From the NCBI GenBank assembly GCA_964387585.1, contig CAYLWW010000011.1, positions 1-24,351 of the forward strand: a stretch of DNA of 24,351 nt, given 5' to 3'. This DNA is from CAYLWW01 sp964387585. Its GTDB lineage: Bacteria > Pseudomonadota > Alphaproteobacteria > Rickettsiales > Midichloriaceae. Under the pieces are notes generated by a model that worked only from the letters and a program-made list of their open reading frames with translations, was not told where the DNA came from and made no database searches. Shown here piece after piece: positions 1 through 7,372 of this stretch; the first letter of the stretch is position 1; every line of letters starts with the position of its first letter. A program made the position numbers and the translations under genes.

Positions 1-52
1 CTGCTTCTATAAATCTTAGGACTTTTTTACGTAAATCTAATGAATATAACAT
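1..52 (-). CDS. IS630-family transposase, N-terminal fragment (runs off the left edge)
   Basis: The frame starts with ATG at 52-50 and runs off the window. The visible protein MLYSLDLRKKVLRFIEA is the typical start of the helix-turn-helix half of IS630/Tc1-type transposases (pattern YSxDLRxKVxxFxE). A purine-rich AGGGG directly precedes the ATG. Only 17 residues are visible, so the state of the rest of the gene is unknown. The element's outer end appears to be at about 101, where an 18-base motif recurs inverted at the right edge of the window. Confidence 0.7.
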   Translation of the reverse strand, partial: MLYSLDLRKKVLRFIEA

Positions 53-83
53 CCCCTATTTATATCAATTATCCATATCAATC

Positions 84-101
84 TCAATTGGAATGACTAT
101 A
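84..101. repeat. Terminal inverted repeat, 5' end of the IS630-type element
   Basis: TCAATTGGAATGACTATA here is the exact reverse complement of 24300-24317. It lies about 30 bases upstream of the transposase ATG and ends in TA, the dinucleotide that IS630 elements target and duplicate. I read it as the outer end of the left element. The exact boundary is uncertain by a few bases. Confidence 0.6.
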
Positions 102-124
102 CCAGGCGTTAGCTGATTGCTTAT

Positions 125-1693
125 CTATTCCATATCTTTTTTACTGCTTTGTATACATAATAAACAAAAGCTTACGATTAATGGTAATAATAAAATAGTA
201 AATAGAATAATAATGCTATACTTAGAATAAAAAGTACCATTTTCTATTTTCATAGGTAATAAGCTATCTATGATTCCCAATTGATTTAGTTCTAATCTTT
301 TTAATTGATTACCATAAGAATCAATTATAGCTGATATTCCAGTGTTAGCTACTCTTAACATTGGAACTCCGTATTCTATTGCTCTCATTCTAGCCATAGC
401 TAAATGCTGATGAGGCCCTATGCTATTTCCAAACCAAACATCATTTGTTATGTTCAACATTAAATCAGTTTGTGGTTTGTTATTACTGAAAAATGGTAAG
501 GGAAATATAGCTTCATAACAAATATATGGTGCTAAATAAATATTTTCTTTATCAGATGATTTATTGTTTTCTTTTTTACCAACGGGTAAGATTATATTAT
601 CTTGATTATCGCTGCCAGGATAAAAAGAATACTCACCCATAGTTACTACTATAGGTATAGCTTTCAGAAAATTTTTCCAAGGGATATATTCGCCAAATGG
701 CACCAATATCCTCTTGCTATATTTATTTAATATTTTTCCTTGACTATCTACCGTTATTATAGAGTTAAAAAATTTTTCTTTTTCTTCAATATCAACTCCT
801 GTAATTAGAATAGCATTTTCAGTTTTCAGATATGGTAATTCTGTATCTGTGGCATCCAATCTAAATGGTAATCCTGATTCTGGCCAAATTAAATACGTCA
901 TTTTATTATAATCAGTACTAAAATCACCTGTTGCGGAAGTAGAAAATATTTTCTCAAGAGCCTCAACCCTTTTCTCATTACTTATTGATAAAAGATCAGT
1001 TATATTAGGCTGCACCATTCGAGTTGATACAAGTGAATTATGATAATTACTTGTAGAGCTATCGAGCCTAGTATTACCCCATAATAATGTTGTAGTTAGA
1101 AATAAAATTGCCCAACATATGGCTTTTAAATTACGACTATATATTATGCTGCCAATGAAAGCTAAGAAGAAGCTTAGTCCATGCACTCCTATTAAAGAGG
1201 CCAACTGCATTAATGTTAGTATAGAGTTACTAGCATATCCTAAAAGATTCCAAGGAAAAGGAAGTATTAAGTAACTTCTAGCTATTTCTGTTATTCCCCA
1301 TAGACTAGAAAATATTACACAAATATGGAAACGTTTGACTTGAGTGGATAAAGTTAAAAAATACTGGGAAAATAGCAATAACCTAATTATATATGAACAT
1401 AATATTGCTAGTAATCCCATAAATATAGATATTATTACAGGTATACCTAATACTGTAATGGGTATTAACCAAATAAAGCTTTCATCTATAAGTAAAGCAT
1501 TAGCTATCCAATAAAGGCTAGTAGTGAAATGCCCTATACCAAAGCTAAAGCCAATTAAAAATCCCGTGTAGGTAATTTTTTTTAAGTTTTTAAGTGCTAA
1601 ATTATTTGCTTTTACACTGCTAACTGCTACAGCTGCTTTACTATAACTATAAATATTGCTTTCTATAATCCATATCAAACCGCTTAAGCTCAA
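125..1693 (-). CDS. lnt: Apolipoprotein N-acyltransferase Lnt
   Basis: Lnt moves an acyl chain from phospholipid onto the N-terminal cysteine of lipoproteins in the inner membrane, the last step of lipoprotein maturation. The first 205 residues hold several membrane segments. A nitrilase-like periplasmic domain follows, with the expected catalytic triad: Glu272 in WPESGLP, Lys327 in YSKRILVPFGEY and Cys392 in ICYEAIFP. One more membrane segment closes the C-terminus (about 497-516). The start given is a TTG in the middle of the first membrane segment and is probably not the true start. The same frame continues upstream to 1834 with good Lnt N-terminal sequence (see 1694-1827). The gene lies 56 bases downstream of yajC and is probably co-transcribed with it. 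The family call is secure; the start is not. Confidence 0.95.
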   Translation of the reverse strand: MSLSGLIWIIESNIYSYSKAAVAVSSVKANNLALKNLKKITYTGFLIGFSFGIGHFTTSLYWIANALLIDESFIWLIPITVLGIPVIISIFMGLLAILCSYIIRLLLFSQYFLTLSTQVKRFHICVIFSSLWGITEIARSYLILPFPWNLLGYASNSILTLMQLASLIGVHGLSFFLAFIGSIIYSRNLKAICWAILFLTTTLLWGNTRLDSSTSNYHNSLVSTRMVQPNITDLLSISNEKRVEALEKIFSTSATGDFSTDYNKMTYLIWPESGLPFRLDATDTELPYLKTENAILITGVDIEEKEKFFNSIITVDSQGKILNKYSKRILVPFGEYIPWKNFLKAIPIVVTMGEYSFYPGSDNQDNIILPVGKKENNKSSDKENIYLAPYICYEAIFPLPFFSNNKPQTDLMLNITNDVWFGNSIGPHQHLAMARMRAIEYGVPMLRVANTGISAIIDSYGNQLKRLELNQLGIIDSLLPMKIENGTFYSKYSIIILFTILLLPLIVSFCLLCIQSSKKDME

Positions 1694-1827
1694 GGGTATT
1701 AAAGCAATGGCATCATATGGTGCAAAAGCTAAGCTTAATATTGCTCCAGATACTAACGCAGCTATAAGGCGAAGAATTAGTCTGTTACTTAGCTTATCAT
1801 GTAATAAGTGGAGTTTTTTTTTATCAT
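1694..1827 (-). other. lnt: 5' extension of lnt containing an A9 slippage or frameshift site
   Basis: Reading the lnt frame upstream of the TTG gives LILRLIAALVSGAILSLA, then FAPYDAIALIP, which is the usual Lnt start (first membrane segment plus the FAPxD motif). The frame is open to 1834 but has no ATG, GTG or TTG. An ATG does occur at 1827-1825 in the neighbouring frame, followed by ATA and a run of nine A (minus strand; T at 1814-1822). One extra A, or a -1 slip in the run, would give MIKKKLHLLHDKLSN and join the lnt frame. It may be a recent frameshift, a sequencing error, or an expressed slippage site. Confidence 0.65.
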
Positions 1828-1883
1828 CTATAGCTTATTATTCCGGCTATTTATTAATTTTATAAAATTATTAAGGTGTGATT

Positions 1884-2363
1884 TTAATTTATATTTTCTT
1901 CTGATTTCTCGTGCTGTACTATAGCTTTCTTTTTTTCTTCTTCTTTAGCTCCATGTTTATTTGATTTTATTGCTTGGTTTTTATTATTTTTATCTACTTT
2001 TTTATCACTCTTTAAGATTTCCGTTATAGTTTCTTTACGAAATTTCGCTTTAACTTCAGGAGCTATTTCAATTGTAACTATCTCTTCATCTATTTTATAT
2101 ATTGTTCCTAATAAACCGCCGCTTGTAACAACTTGATCTCCACGCTCTAGCTTACTCAACATACCTTGATGTTCTTTCAGCTTTTTTTGCTGAGGTCTTA
2201 AAAGTAAAAAGTAGAATACTCCCATTATTAATAGTAATGGCAATATACTAGAGAATAGCGAATTTTGTGCTACTTCAGATTCTTGAGATGTAGAGGAGTC
2301 AGCATAAGCAAAAGAAATGAGATTCACTAAGAAATTTAATACGATAAAAATATATAAAGACAT
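1884..2363 (-). CDS. yajC: Sec translocon accessory protein YajC
   Basis: YajC is a small inner-membrane partner of SecDF in protein export. The protein has a signal-like hydrophobic N-terminus (about 4-20) and a membrane helix at about 40-56. The family hallmark follows: LLLRPQQKKLKEHQ, then ERGDQVVTSGGLLGTIYKID. At 159 residues it is longer than the usual 90-120. The extra length is a Lys/Glu-rich charged tail after residue 120 that looks disordered. ATG start at 2363. The neighbour downstream is lnt rather than the secD that often follows yajC in alphaproteobacteria. Confidence 0.93.
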   Translation of the reverse strand: MSLYIFIVLNFLVNLISFAYADSSTSQESEVAQNSLFSSILPLLLIMGVFYFLLLRPQQKKLKEHQGMLSKLERGDQVVTSGGLLGTIYKIDEEIVTIEIAPEVKAKFRKETITEILKSDKKVDKNNKNQAIKSNKHGAKEEEKKKAIVQHEKSEENIN

Positions 2364-2488
2364 AAATAAGAACTATTTTAAAAAGCAATAAAGAGAAATA
2401 ATTATTTTTTGTATAAATAATAGATAGCTTAATTCAATTATTGTGGCAAGATTATAAATAATTTCTTTTTGTTAATTAAGTATACATT

Positions 2489-2529
2489 AAAAAGCCCATG
2501 CTAAGTAAAAACTTAGGCACGGGCTTTTT
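2489..2529 (-). terminator. Rho-independent terminator (bidirectional)
   Basis: A near-perfect hairpin pairs AAAAAGCCC at 2489-2497 with GGGCTTTTT at 2521-2529. An inner stem TGC-TAAGT/ACTTA-GGCA surrounds an AAA loop. It sits 24 bases past the stop of the small secreted protein gene, with a U-run on the minus-strand transcript, so it should end that transcript and isolate it from yajC-lnt. Confidence 0.88.
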
Positions 2530-2552
2530 CTACTATAGCATAAACTATAAAG

Positions 2553-2771
2553 TTATTTGCTAGATCCGTTTGAAGAATCTTGAGAAGAGCAATCTTGACC
2601 TGCAGGACAATCTTTTGTTACAGCAGTAGAAGAAGTCACTGAGCTATCTTTAGTAGTAGTCACTGTGGTGTCTTTGTTTGCTGTTGCAGATGGAGTTGCT
2701 GAAGCGAAAGCTGAAGATGCAGAAAAAGCTAATGCAGCTAAGCTTAGTAGAGAAATGATTTTTTTGTTCAT
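2553..2771 (-). CDS. Small secreted Ser/Thr-rich protein of unknown function
   Basis: The 72-residue product starts MNKKIISLLSLAALAFSASSAFASA, a clear Sec signal peptide with likely cleavage after AFA or ASA. The mature part is about 48 residues, low in complexity and rich in Thr, Ser and Asp. It has one compact motif, CPAGQDC, whose two cysteines could form a disulfide. The open frame extends 25 codons further upstream, but the ATG at 2771 gives the signal peptide its proper start. The gene stands alone between a hairpin-bearing leader and a strong terminator, which suggests independent and possibly high expression. I do not recognise the family. Confidence 0.75.
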   Translation of the reverse strand: MNKKIISLLSLAALAFSASSAFASATPSATANKDTTVTTTKDSSVTSSTAVTKDCPAGQDCSSQDSSNGSSK

Positions 2772-2818
2772 TTTTATCACTGAATTGTTATTTAATTCTA
2801 ATTTGTTATTAAGGGTAT

Positions 2819-2832
2819 TATTACCCCCGCGG
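2819..2832 (-). other. 5' leader hairpin of the small secreted protein gene
   Basis: GGGTAATAATACCC forms a 5-bp hairpin (GGGTA/TACCC, loop AATA or similar) about 50 bases upstream of the ATG at 2771, next to an unusually GC-rich spot (CCGCGGGGG on the minus strand). It could stabilise the mRNA or block initiation. This is a structural observation only. Confidence 0.35.
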
Positions 2833-2995
2833 CTACTGTATAACACTATATTTGCAATTATGATACTATTTTTTTATCAGTAATGCAAAAATCTTTTTAT
2901 TATAAGTAATAATTAAGTAAAGCTAGTTTTAATTATTGCCTATAATAGATAATTAATTCACAGTAATATGGAATAACAATATGTAAAAACTACAC

Positions 2996-3319
2996 TTATA
3001 ACGAACTAGAATTTAAAGCTACTTCATCAGGCGAATAGATTCTTTTTTTTTGTATAGGAGTGATAATTTTAATTATCTTTTTATTTTTTTCTTTAGAATT
3101 AGTTACTTTGCTTATAGCTTCAGTCACAGTTGAAGCTTCTATTAAGGTAAAAGTTTTATCATCAAAAATTATTTGATACGCTCCCCTCTTAGATGTATCA
3201 TAATACTTCTTGTCAAACTTTAATAGTTTAAATGATGTCTCTTTCTGCACATCATCTATATTATCAACTTCTTTTCCTTCTATAGAGAGCGAGGAATGGC
3301 TTTTTTCTAAGTTAGTCAT
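2996..3319 (-). CDS. Hypothetical protein, 107 residues
   Basis: I do not recognise this family. The product is soluble, with no signal peptide or membrane segment. An acidic, probably disordered first third leads into a compact part at about 34-90. There the pattern YQIIFDDKTFTLIEA - TVTEAISKV - KKIIKIITPIQKKR suggests strand-strand-helix-strand, followed by IYSPDEV. ATG start at 3319, with no clear Shine-Dalgarno sequence. It lies 120 bases downstream of flgH on the same strand, so it could be read from the flagellar operon, but nothing in the protein points to a flagellar role. Confidence 0.7.
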   Translation of the reverse strand: MTNLEKSHSSLSIEGKEVDNIDDVQKETSFKLLKFDKKYYDTSKRGAYQIIFDDKTFTLIEASTVTEAISKVTNSKEKNKKIIKIITPIQKKRIYSPDEVALNSSSL

Positions 3320-3439
3320 ATCAAAAATTTTACGTTAGTGCTCATTATTTTTTTAGCAAAATATAAATTATATACTACGATTAATTTACTTTTGTTCAAA
3401 GTTATATTTTTGCATTACTAAATCTATTCTCTAAATTTC

Positions 3440-4258
3440 TTAAAAAGGAGATAAGATATCTACAGCTTGAACACCATAAGGAGCTTGCTGAACTTGAGTC
3501 ACGTTGCCTCTACCTCCATAAGATAATCTTGCTTCAGCAATCTGATCTAAAGTTACTGAATTGTCGTTAGCAATATCTTCTGGTCGTATTATACCGCTTA
3601 TTGTGATTTCACGTAGCTCAAAATTTACTCTAACTTCTTGCGAACCTTTTATTACCAAATTACCACTAGGTAGTATTTTTATTACGGTCGCAGCTACTAC
3701 AGTATTTATATTTTCTCTTCTATTTATTCTTCCATCACCAAAAGAATTGCTGCTAGATTCAAGCTCTATTAAACGTTTAGGTGGTGAGCTTTTGGGAAGT
3801 ATAGTACTAGCAATAGACTCTAAACCAAATAAACTAGGCATTCCCACAGATTTGTCATTATTTTGACTTTTTTGTATACGATTATCAAGTTGCGCTCTAT
3901 CTTGTATAAGAATATTTACCGAGACTATATCGCCAATAGATCTAGCTCTAAAAAAAGTACGCGCTCCAGGTTGCCATAAACTATTTGCGTTTTTTTGCTG
4001 CATAATATTATTTGTATTTGAATTACCAGAAGCGTAAGCTGGGTAATTGGTTTGCGCTATTGCTTGTACCCTAGCTTTTTCAGGAGTAAACTGATTCTCG
4101 TATATGTTTATTTTTGTTAATTCAGGTCCATTTCCTATATCGGATATTTTATTAAAAACCGAATCACATCCTGATAAAGTGATTATTGAAATAGCTAAAA
4201 ATGAGTATTTACTTAAGTATAAGTAAGCTTTTTTTAGTTTATGAAAAAATATTAGCAT
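3440..4258 (-). CDS. flgH: Flagellar L-ring protein FlgH
   Basis: FlgH is the outer-membrane lipoprotein that forms the L-ring around the flagellar rod. From the ATG at 4258 the product is 272 residues and starts with a basic n-region, a hydrophobic core (SFLAISIITL) and the lipobox LSGC, with Cys31 as the lipidated residue. Family motifs follow: SLWQPGARTFFRARSIGDIV, NTVVAATVIKILPSGNLVIKGSQEV, REITISGIIRPEDI, and the C-terminal pattern ending VQAVDILSPF. The frame extends 16 codons upstream to a TTG at 4306; I prefer the ATG because it gives a normal lipoprotein signal. It lies downstream of flgA on the same strand. Lipidation would need Lgt, LspA and the Lnt encoded nearby. Confidence 0.93.
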   Translation of the reverse strand: MLIFFHKLKKAYLYLSKYSFLAISIITLSGCDSVFNKISDIGNGPELTKINIYENQFTPEKARVQAIAQTNYPAYASGNSNTNNIMQQKNANSLWQPGARTFFRARSIGDIVSVNILIQDRAQLDNRIQKSQNNDKSVGMPSLFGLESIASTILPKSSPPKRLIELESSSNSFGDGRINRRENINTVVAATVIKILPSGNLVIKGSQEVRVNFELREITISGIIRPEDIANDNSVTLDQIAEARLSYGGRGNVTQVQQAPYGVQAVDILSPF

Positions 4259-4433
4259 GTTACAATATTTATAAAATGTCTTGCAGCTTTGTTTATACTT
4301 GCTCAATAAATTTTTAAGCTTAGATAATTAGCTTGCTACAGAGCATATAAAAAAAGGTTATGGTAGTAAATTTAGCTAAAAATCAAGTTATAGCATAATG
4401 CTTTCGATTAAGAAGTAGTAAATATTATTATCT

Positions 4434-5192
4434 TCATTGCAGCACTAAAATATTTTTAGAGTCAGCTACTACCCCTTGTAATATTTTATTACTATCGATA
4501 TTCCTAATTTTTATCACTTCATTTATTCTGCCATGCTCTAAGCATATCCCTGTAGTTTCTATAGTCAAGTTATGCTTTGTAAACTTTAAGGTAACTGTCT
4601 GCCCTTTTTTTACTATATATTCTTGATTAATATCACTTAATTTTATTGGCTTCTTTGCGGTAAGATTTTTTTTAGCAATTTTTCCTATAGTATTAACATC
4701 TTCTTCGCTGTTCAAATAACCCGCACCATATTGATTAGCAGAAAAGCTTGCCCATTCAAGATTATCGATACTAATGGGTTGATTAGCTTGAATATTGCTT
4801 ATAGGCACCAATAACTTAACTCCAGCTTCATAAGAGCCTAATATTTTATACTCAATTCCAGAACTTGAGTCCTTAACTGTAACTAATAATTGTTTAGCAA
4901 GATTTTTCGTATTTTTATTATTATTAAATTTTTCTTGAACCTCTACTAACTCCAACTGATTGTTTTTATTTAACTCAGCCGGAGGATGTAGCTTAATTAT
5001 AAATTCATCTTGCCTATTATCTTGGTTATATGATGTTAAGTATTGCGATACATCACTGCTTATGCTTTCAAGGTCTGCTGCTTGAGCTGAAAATATGCTT
5101 ATTATATTTATGTATAAGATTAATAAAGTAATGATAATTTTACTTTGTAGTTTTTTATAAAATCTATAAGCATTAACTATTTTATGTAACAT
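4434..5192 (-). CDS. flgA: Flagellar P-ring assembly chaperone FlgA
   Basis: FlgA is a periplasmic chaperone for FlgI P-ring polymerisation. The product has 252 residues with an N-terminal hydrophobic export signal (about 19-39, ending FSAQA). The C-terminal half is an SAF-like domain. Its closing part, YIVKKGQTVTLKFTKHNLTIETTGICLEHGRINEVIKIRN followed by ILQGVV, matches the usual FlgA ending. The N-terminal half is weakly conserved. ATG start at 5192, 27 bases after the flgG stop. The order flgG-flgA-flgH is the standard flagellar arrangement in alphaproteobacteria. Confidence 0.88.
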   Translation of the reverse strand: MLHKIVNAYRFYKKLQSKIIITLLILYINIISIFSAQAADLESISSDVSQYLTSYNQDNRQDEFIIKLHPPAELNKNNQLELVEVQEKFNNNKNTKNLAKQLLVTVKDSSSGIEYKILGSYEAGVKLLVPISNIQANQPISIDNLEWASFSANQYGAGYLNSEEDVNTIGKIAKKNLTAKKPIKLSDINQEYIVKKGQTVTLKFTKHNLTIETTGICLEHGRINEVIKIRNIDSNKILQGVVADSKNILVLQ

Positions 5193-5219
5193 TAATTATA
5201 TATGTATTGCATAGCTCAT

Positions 5220-6032
5220 TTAACTCTTAGCATCAGTAACAGTTTTCATCATTTGATCTGAAACTTGCATCACTTTAGCATTCATTTCGTAGACACGTTG
5301 TCCTGTAATTAGATCTGTTATTTCTGTTATTGGGTTAACATTAGAGGCTTCTAATTGACCTTGGCTGAGAAAACCGCGATTGCCAGTCATTGGTGCATCC
5401 ATTTGGGCTTCACCTGAAGCGTCTGTCGCTAAATACATATTATTGCCTACTGCATCTAGACCGGCTTCATTTACGAATGTGGCTAATTCTATTGTACTCC
5501 CTGTATCCAATAAAGTTTCATCAACTAATTGTATAAATACTTTTCCATCTCTTTTTATCACGATCCTTTTCTCATTAGCTGAATCTATAGTGATGCCTCC
5601 TCCGGGATTCAAAACATATCCTGCACTATTAACTATCAAGTTAGTTGCTGGATCTACGAAAAATCTTCCATCTCTAGTATATAATTGTCGATCTCCATCA
5701 GGGGAATTTAATACAAAAAAGCCTTTACCTTCTATCCTAATATTAGTAGATACATCAGTAACGATAGGGTCGCCTTGACTAAAATTCTTAACCAAAGAGT
5801 CCACAACTACACCTGTTCCAAATTGTACTCCAGTCGGAAGTATTGTTGTACTACCATTGCCTACAGGGCCTCCCATACGCTTTTCAGTTTGATACATTAA
5901 ATCACTAAAAGAAAGAAATCCTTTTTTAAAAGAAGTTGTATTAGCGTTAGCTATGTTATTGGCTATATTAGATATGTTATCTTGTTGGGCTTTCATACCT
6001 GTAGCAGATATGTCAAGAGATCTTAGACTCAT
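5220..6032 (-). CDS. flgG: Flagellar distal rod protein FlgG
   Basis: FlgG builds the distal rod of the flagellar basal body. At 270 residues it is close to the family's 260. The N-terminal rod motif is MSLRSLDISATGMKAQQDNI followed by SNIANNIANANTTSFKKG. A central ILPTGVQFGTGV and GKGFFVL follow, then the C-terminal helix LITGQRVYEMNAKVMQVSDQMM that packs against the N-terminal one. ATG start at 6032. It is the first gene of the flgG-flgA-flgH set. An AT-only palindrome, ATTTATTTAAATAAAT (6081-6096), lies about 50 bases upstream and may be part of the control region. Confidence 0.95.
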   Translation of the reverse strand: MSLRSLDISATGMKAQQDNISNIANNIANANTTSFKKGFLSFSDLMYQTEKRMGGPVGNGSTTILPTGVQFGTGVVVDSLVKNFSQGDPIVTDVSTNIRIEGKGFFVLNSPDGDRQLYTRDGRFFVDPATNLIVNSAGYVLNPGGGITIDSANEKRIVIKRDGKVFIQLVDETLLDTGSTIELATFVNEAGLDAVGNNMYLATDASGEAQMDAPMTGNRGFLSQGQLEASNVNPITEITDLITGQRVYEMNAKVMQVSDQMMKTVTDAKS

Positions 6033-6209
6033 TTTAAGTATTTCTAATAGGTTAGTGGAATTTTATTAGGTATTGTAATTATTTATTTAAATAAATTCTA
6101 ACTTTATATAATTTATTATCCTATGATATTAGCAATAACTTATGCAAGCAAGAATTAAAATTAGCTTAATAAATCTTTTTTGTTTAGCACAAGATATATG
6201 TTATTACGC

Positions 6210-6246
6210 TTATTAAGCCACATATACTAGATAAATGGCTTAATAA
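6210..6246. terminator. Stem-loop downstream of tsf
   Basis: An 11-bp perfect inverted repeat, TTATTAAGCCA at 6210-6220 and TGGCTTAATAA at 6236-6246, has a 15-base loop. It lies 28 bases past the tsf stop. There is no long U-run on the minus-strand transcript, so it may be a weak terminator or a 3'-end stabiliser rather than a classical intrinsic terminator. Confidence 0.5.
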
Positions 6247-6274
6247 TGAATAATCATATAATTTAATAAAAAAA

Positions 6275-7174
6275 TTAAGAGCGCTCTACACCTTCGCCTA
6301 ATGCAAATCTTGCAAAGCCTGTAATTTCTATTGGCTCACCTAATTCTTTAGAAGCATTGTCTATAATATCACGTATTTTATTTTTTCCGTCTATAACAAA
6401 AATTTGTTCAAGCAACACTACTTCTTCATATAGTTTTCTCACTCTTCCTTCTATCATTTTTTCTATTACAGCATCTGGTTTCCCTGAAGATTTAGCTTGT
6501 TCATAGAACATATTTTTTTCTTTATTAACGAACTCTTGGTTTAAGCTTTTAATATCTAAAGCTTCTGGTTTTGCTGCTGCGATATGCATAGCAATTTGTT
6601 TACCTAAAGCTATTAGCTTACTCGGTTCAGCTTTAGATTCTATAGCTACTAATACACCTACCTTACCTATGTTTTCTCCTATGGCATTATGTATATAGCT
6701 TGCTACCACTCCATCTTCAACGCTTAGTTTTGTGGCTCTTCTTAGATTGAGGTTTTCTCCTATAATTACTATATTCTCGGTTATTGCTTGCTCAATCGTT
6801 ATTCCTGCAGGCAAATTATATTGTTGAAATTCCTTAATGTTACTTAAATTTCCGGAAAAGCTGTTTGCTATATCAGCTAACTCTCTTAGCAGAGATTGGA
6901 ACTTCTCATTTTTTCCTACAAAGTCTGTTTCAGAGTTCAGTTCTACTAGTGCAGCTTTTTTATTGTCTTTGCTGATATTGATTCCTATTCCACCCTCAGC
7001 TGCTATTCTTCCAGCTTTTTTGTTAGCGCTTGCTAAACCCTCTTTTTTAAGCCAATCTGCTGCAGCTTGTAAATCTCCACTGCACTGAGCTAGGGCTTTT
7101 TTACAGTCCATCATACCTGCCCCAGTCTTTTCACGTAGTTCTTTGACTAATTGGGCGTTAACTATTTCAGACAT
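6275..7174 (-). CDS. tsf: Translation elongation factor Ts
   Basis: EF-Ts exchanges GDP for GTP on EF-Tu. The N-terminal UBA-like domain is clear (LVKELREKTGAGMMDCKKAL, ending WLKKEGLASANKKAGR), and the TDFV motif (83-86) that contacts EF-Tu is intact (LNSETDFVGKNEKF). The 299 residues match the family length. The ATG at 7174 is preceded by AAAGG at good spacing. It follows rpsB on the same strand, the near-universal bacterial order, with a hairpin-rich 198-base spacer. Confidence 0.97.
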   Translation of the reverse strand: MSEIVNAQLVKELREKTGAGMMDCKKALAQCSGDLQAAADWLKKEGLASANKKAGRIAAEGGIGINISKDNKKAALVELNSETDFVGKNEKFQSLLRELADIANSFSGNLSNIKEFQQYNLPAGITIEQAITENIVIIGENLNLRRATKLSVEDGVVASYIHNAIGENIGKVGVLVAIESKAEPSKLIALGKQIAMHIAAAKPEALDIKSLNQEFVNKEKNMFYEQAKSSGKPDAVIEKMIEGRVRKLYEEVVLLEQIFVIDGKNKIRDIIDNASKELGEPIEITGFARFALGEGVERS

Positions 7175-7255
7175 AAATTACCTTTAATACTTGTGATTGA
7201 TAAAAGATTATTATTTTATAATTATTTCAAAATAAATGATGGAAGCGAAGAACTA

Positions 7256-7299
7256 TAGCATAATTCGGGTATTACTTTAACAAGTATAAAATTATGCTA
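7256..7299. other. rpsB-tsf spacer hairpin, distal
   Basis: TAGCATAATT at 7256-7265 pairs perfectly with AATTATGCTA at 7290-7299 (10 bp, 24-base loop), upstream of the tsf start. In the rpsB-tsf transcript such a stem could modulate tsf output. It has no U-run. Confidence 0.4.
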
Positions 7300-7321
7300 A
7301 TAAGTCGTTAACTACTGAAGC

Positions 7322-7355
7322 AGTGTTATAAATCAATTACAGTACTTATAACACT
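7322..7355. other. rpsB-tsf spacer hairpin, proximal
   Basis: AGTGTTATAA at 7322-7331 pairs perfectly with TTATAACACT at 7346-7355 (10 bp, 14-base loop), just past the rpsB stop. It lacks a U-run, so it is more likely an attenuator or an RNA processing or stability element than a full terminator. Confidence 0.45.
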
Positions 7356-7372
7356 AAAACTCAAATTAGCAT

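Noticed and set aside
1656..1865. Plus-strand open frame over the lnt 5' region
   Set aside because: It overlaps the conserved Lnt N-terminal coding sequence on the other strand and shows no protein-like pattern.
3561..3866. Open frame on the strand opposite flgH
   Set aside because: It lies wholly inside a clear FlgH reading frame and has no recognisable protein features; it is a shadow of the codon pattern. The same applies to frames opposite flgG (5380-5778), tsf, rpsB, lon, feoB, fumC and valS.
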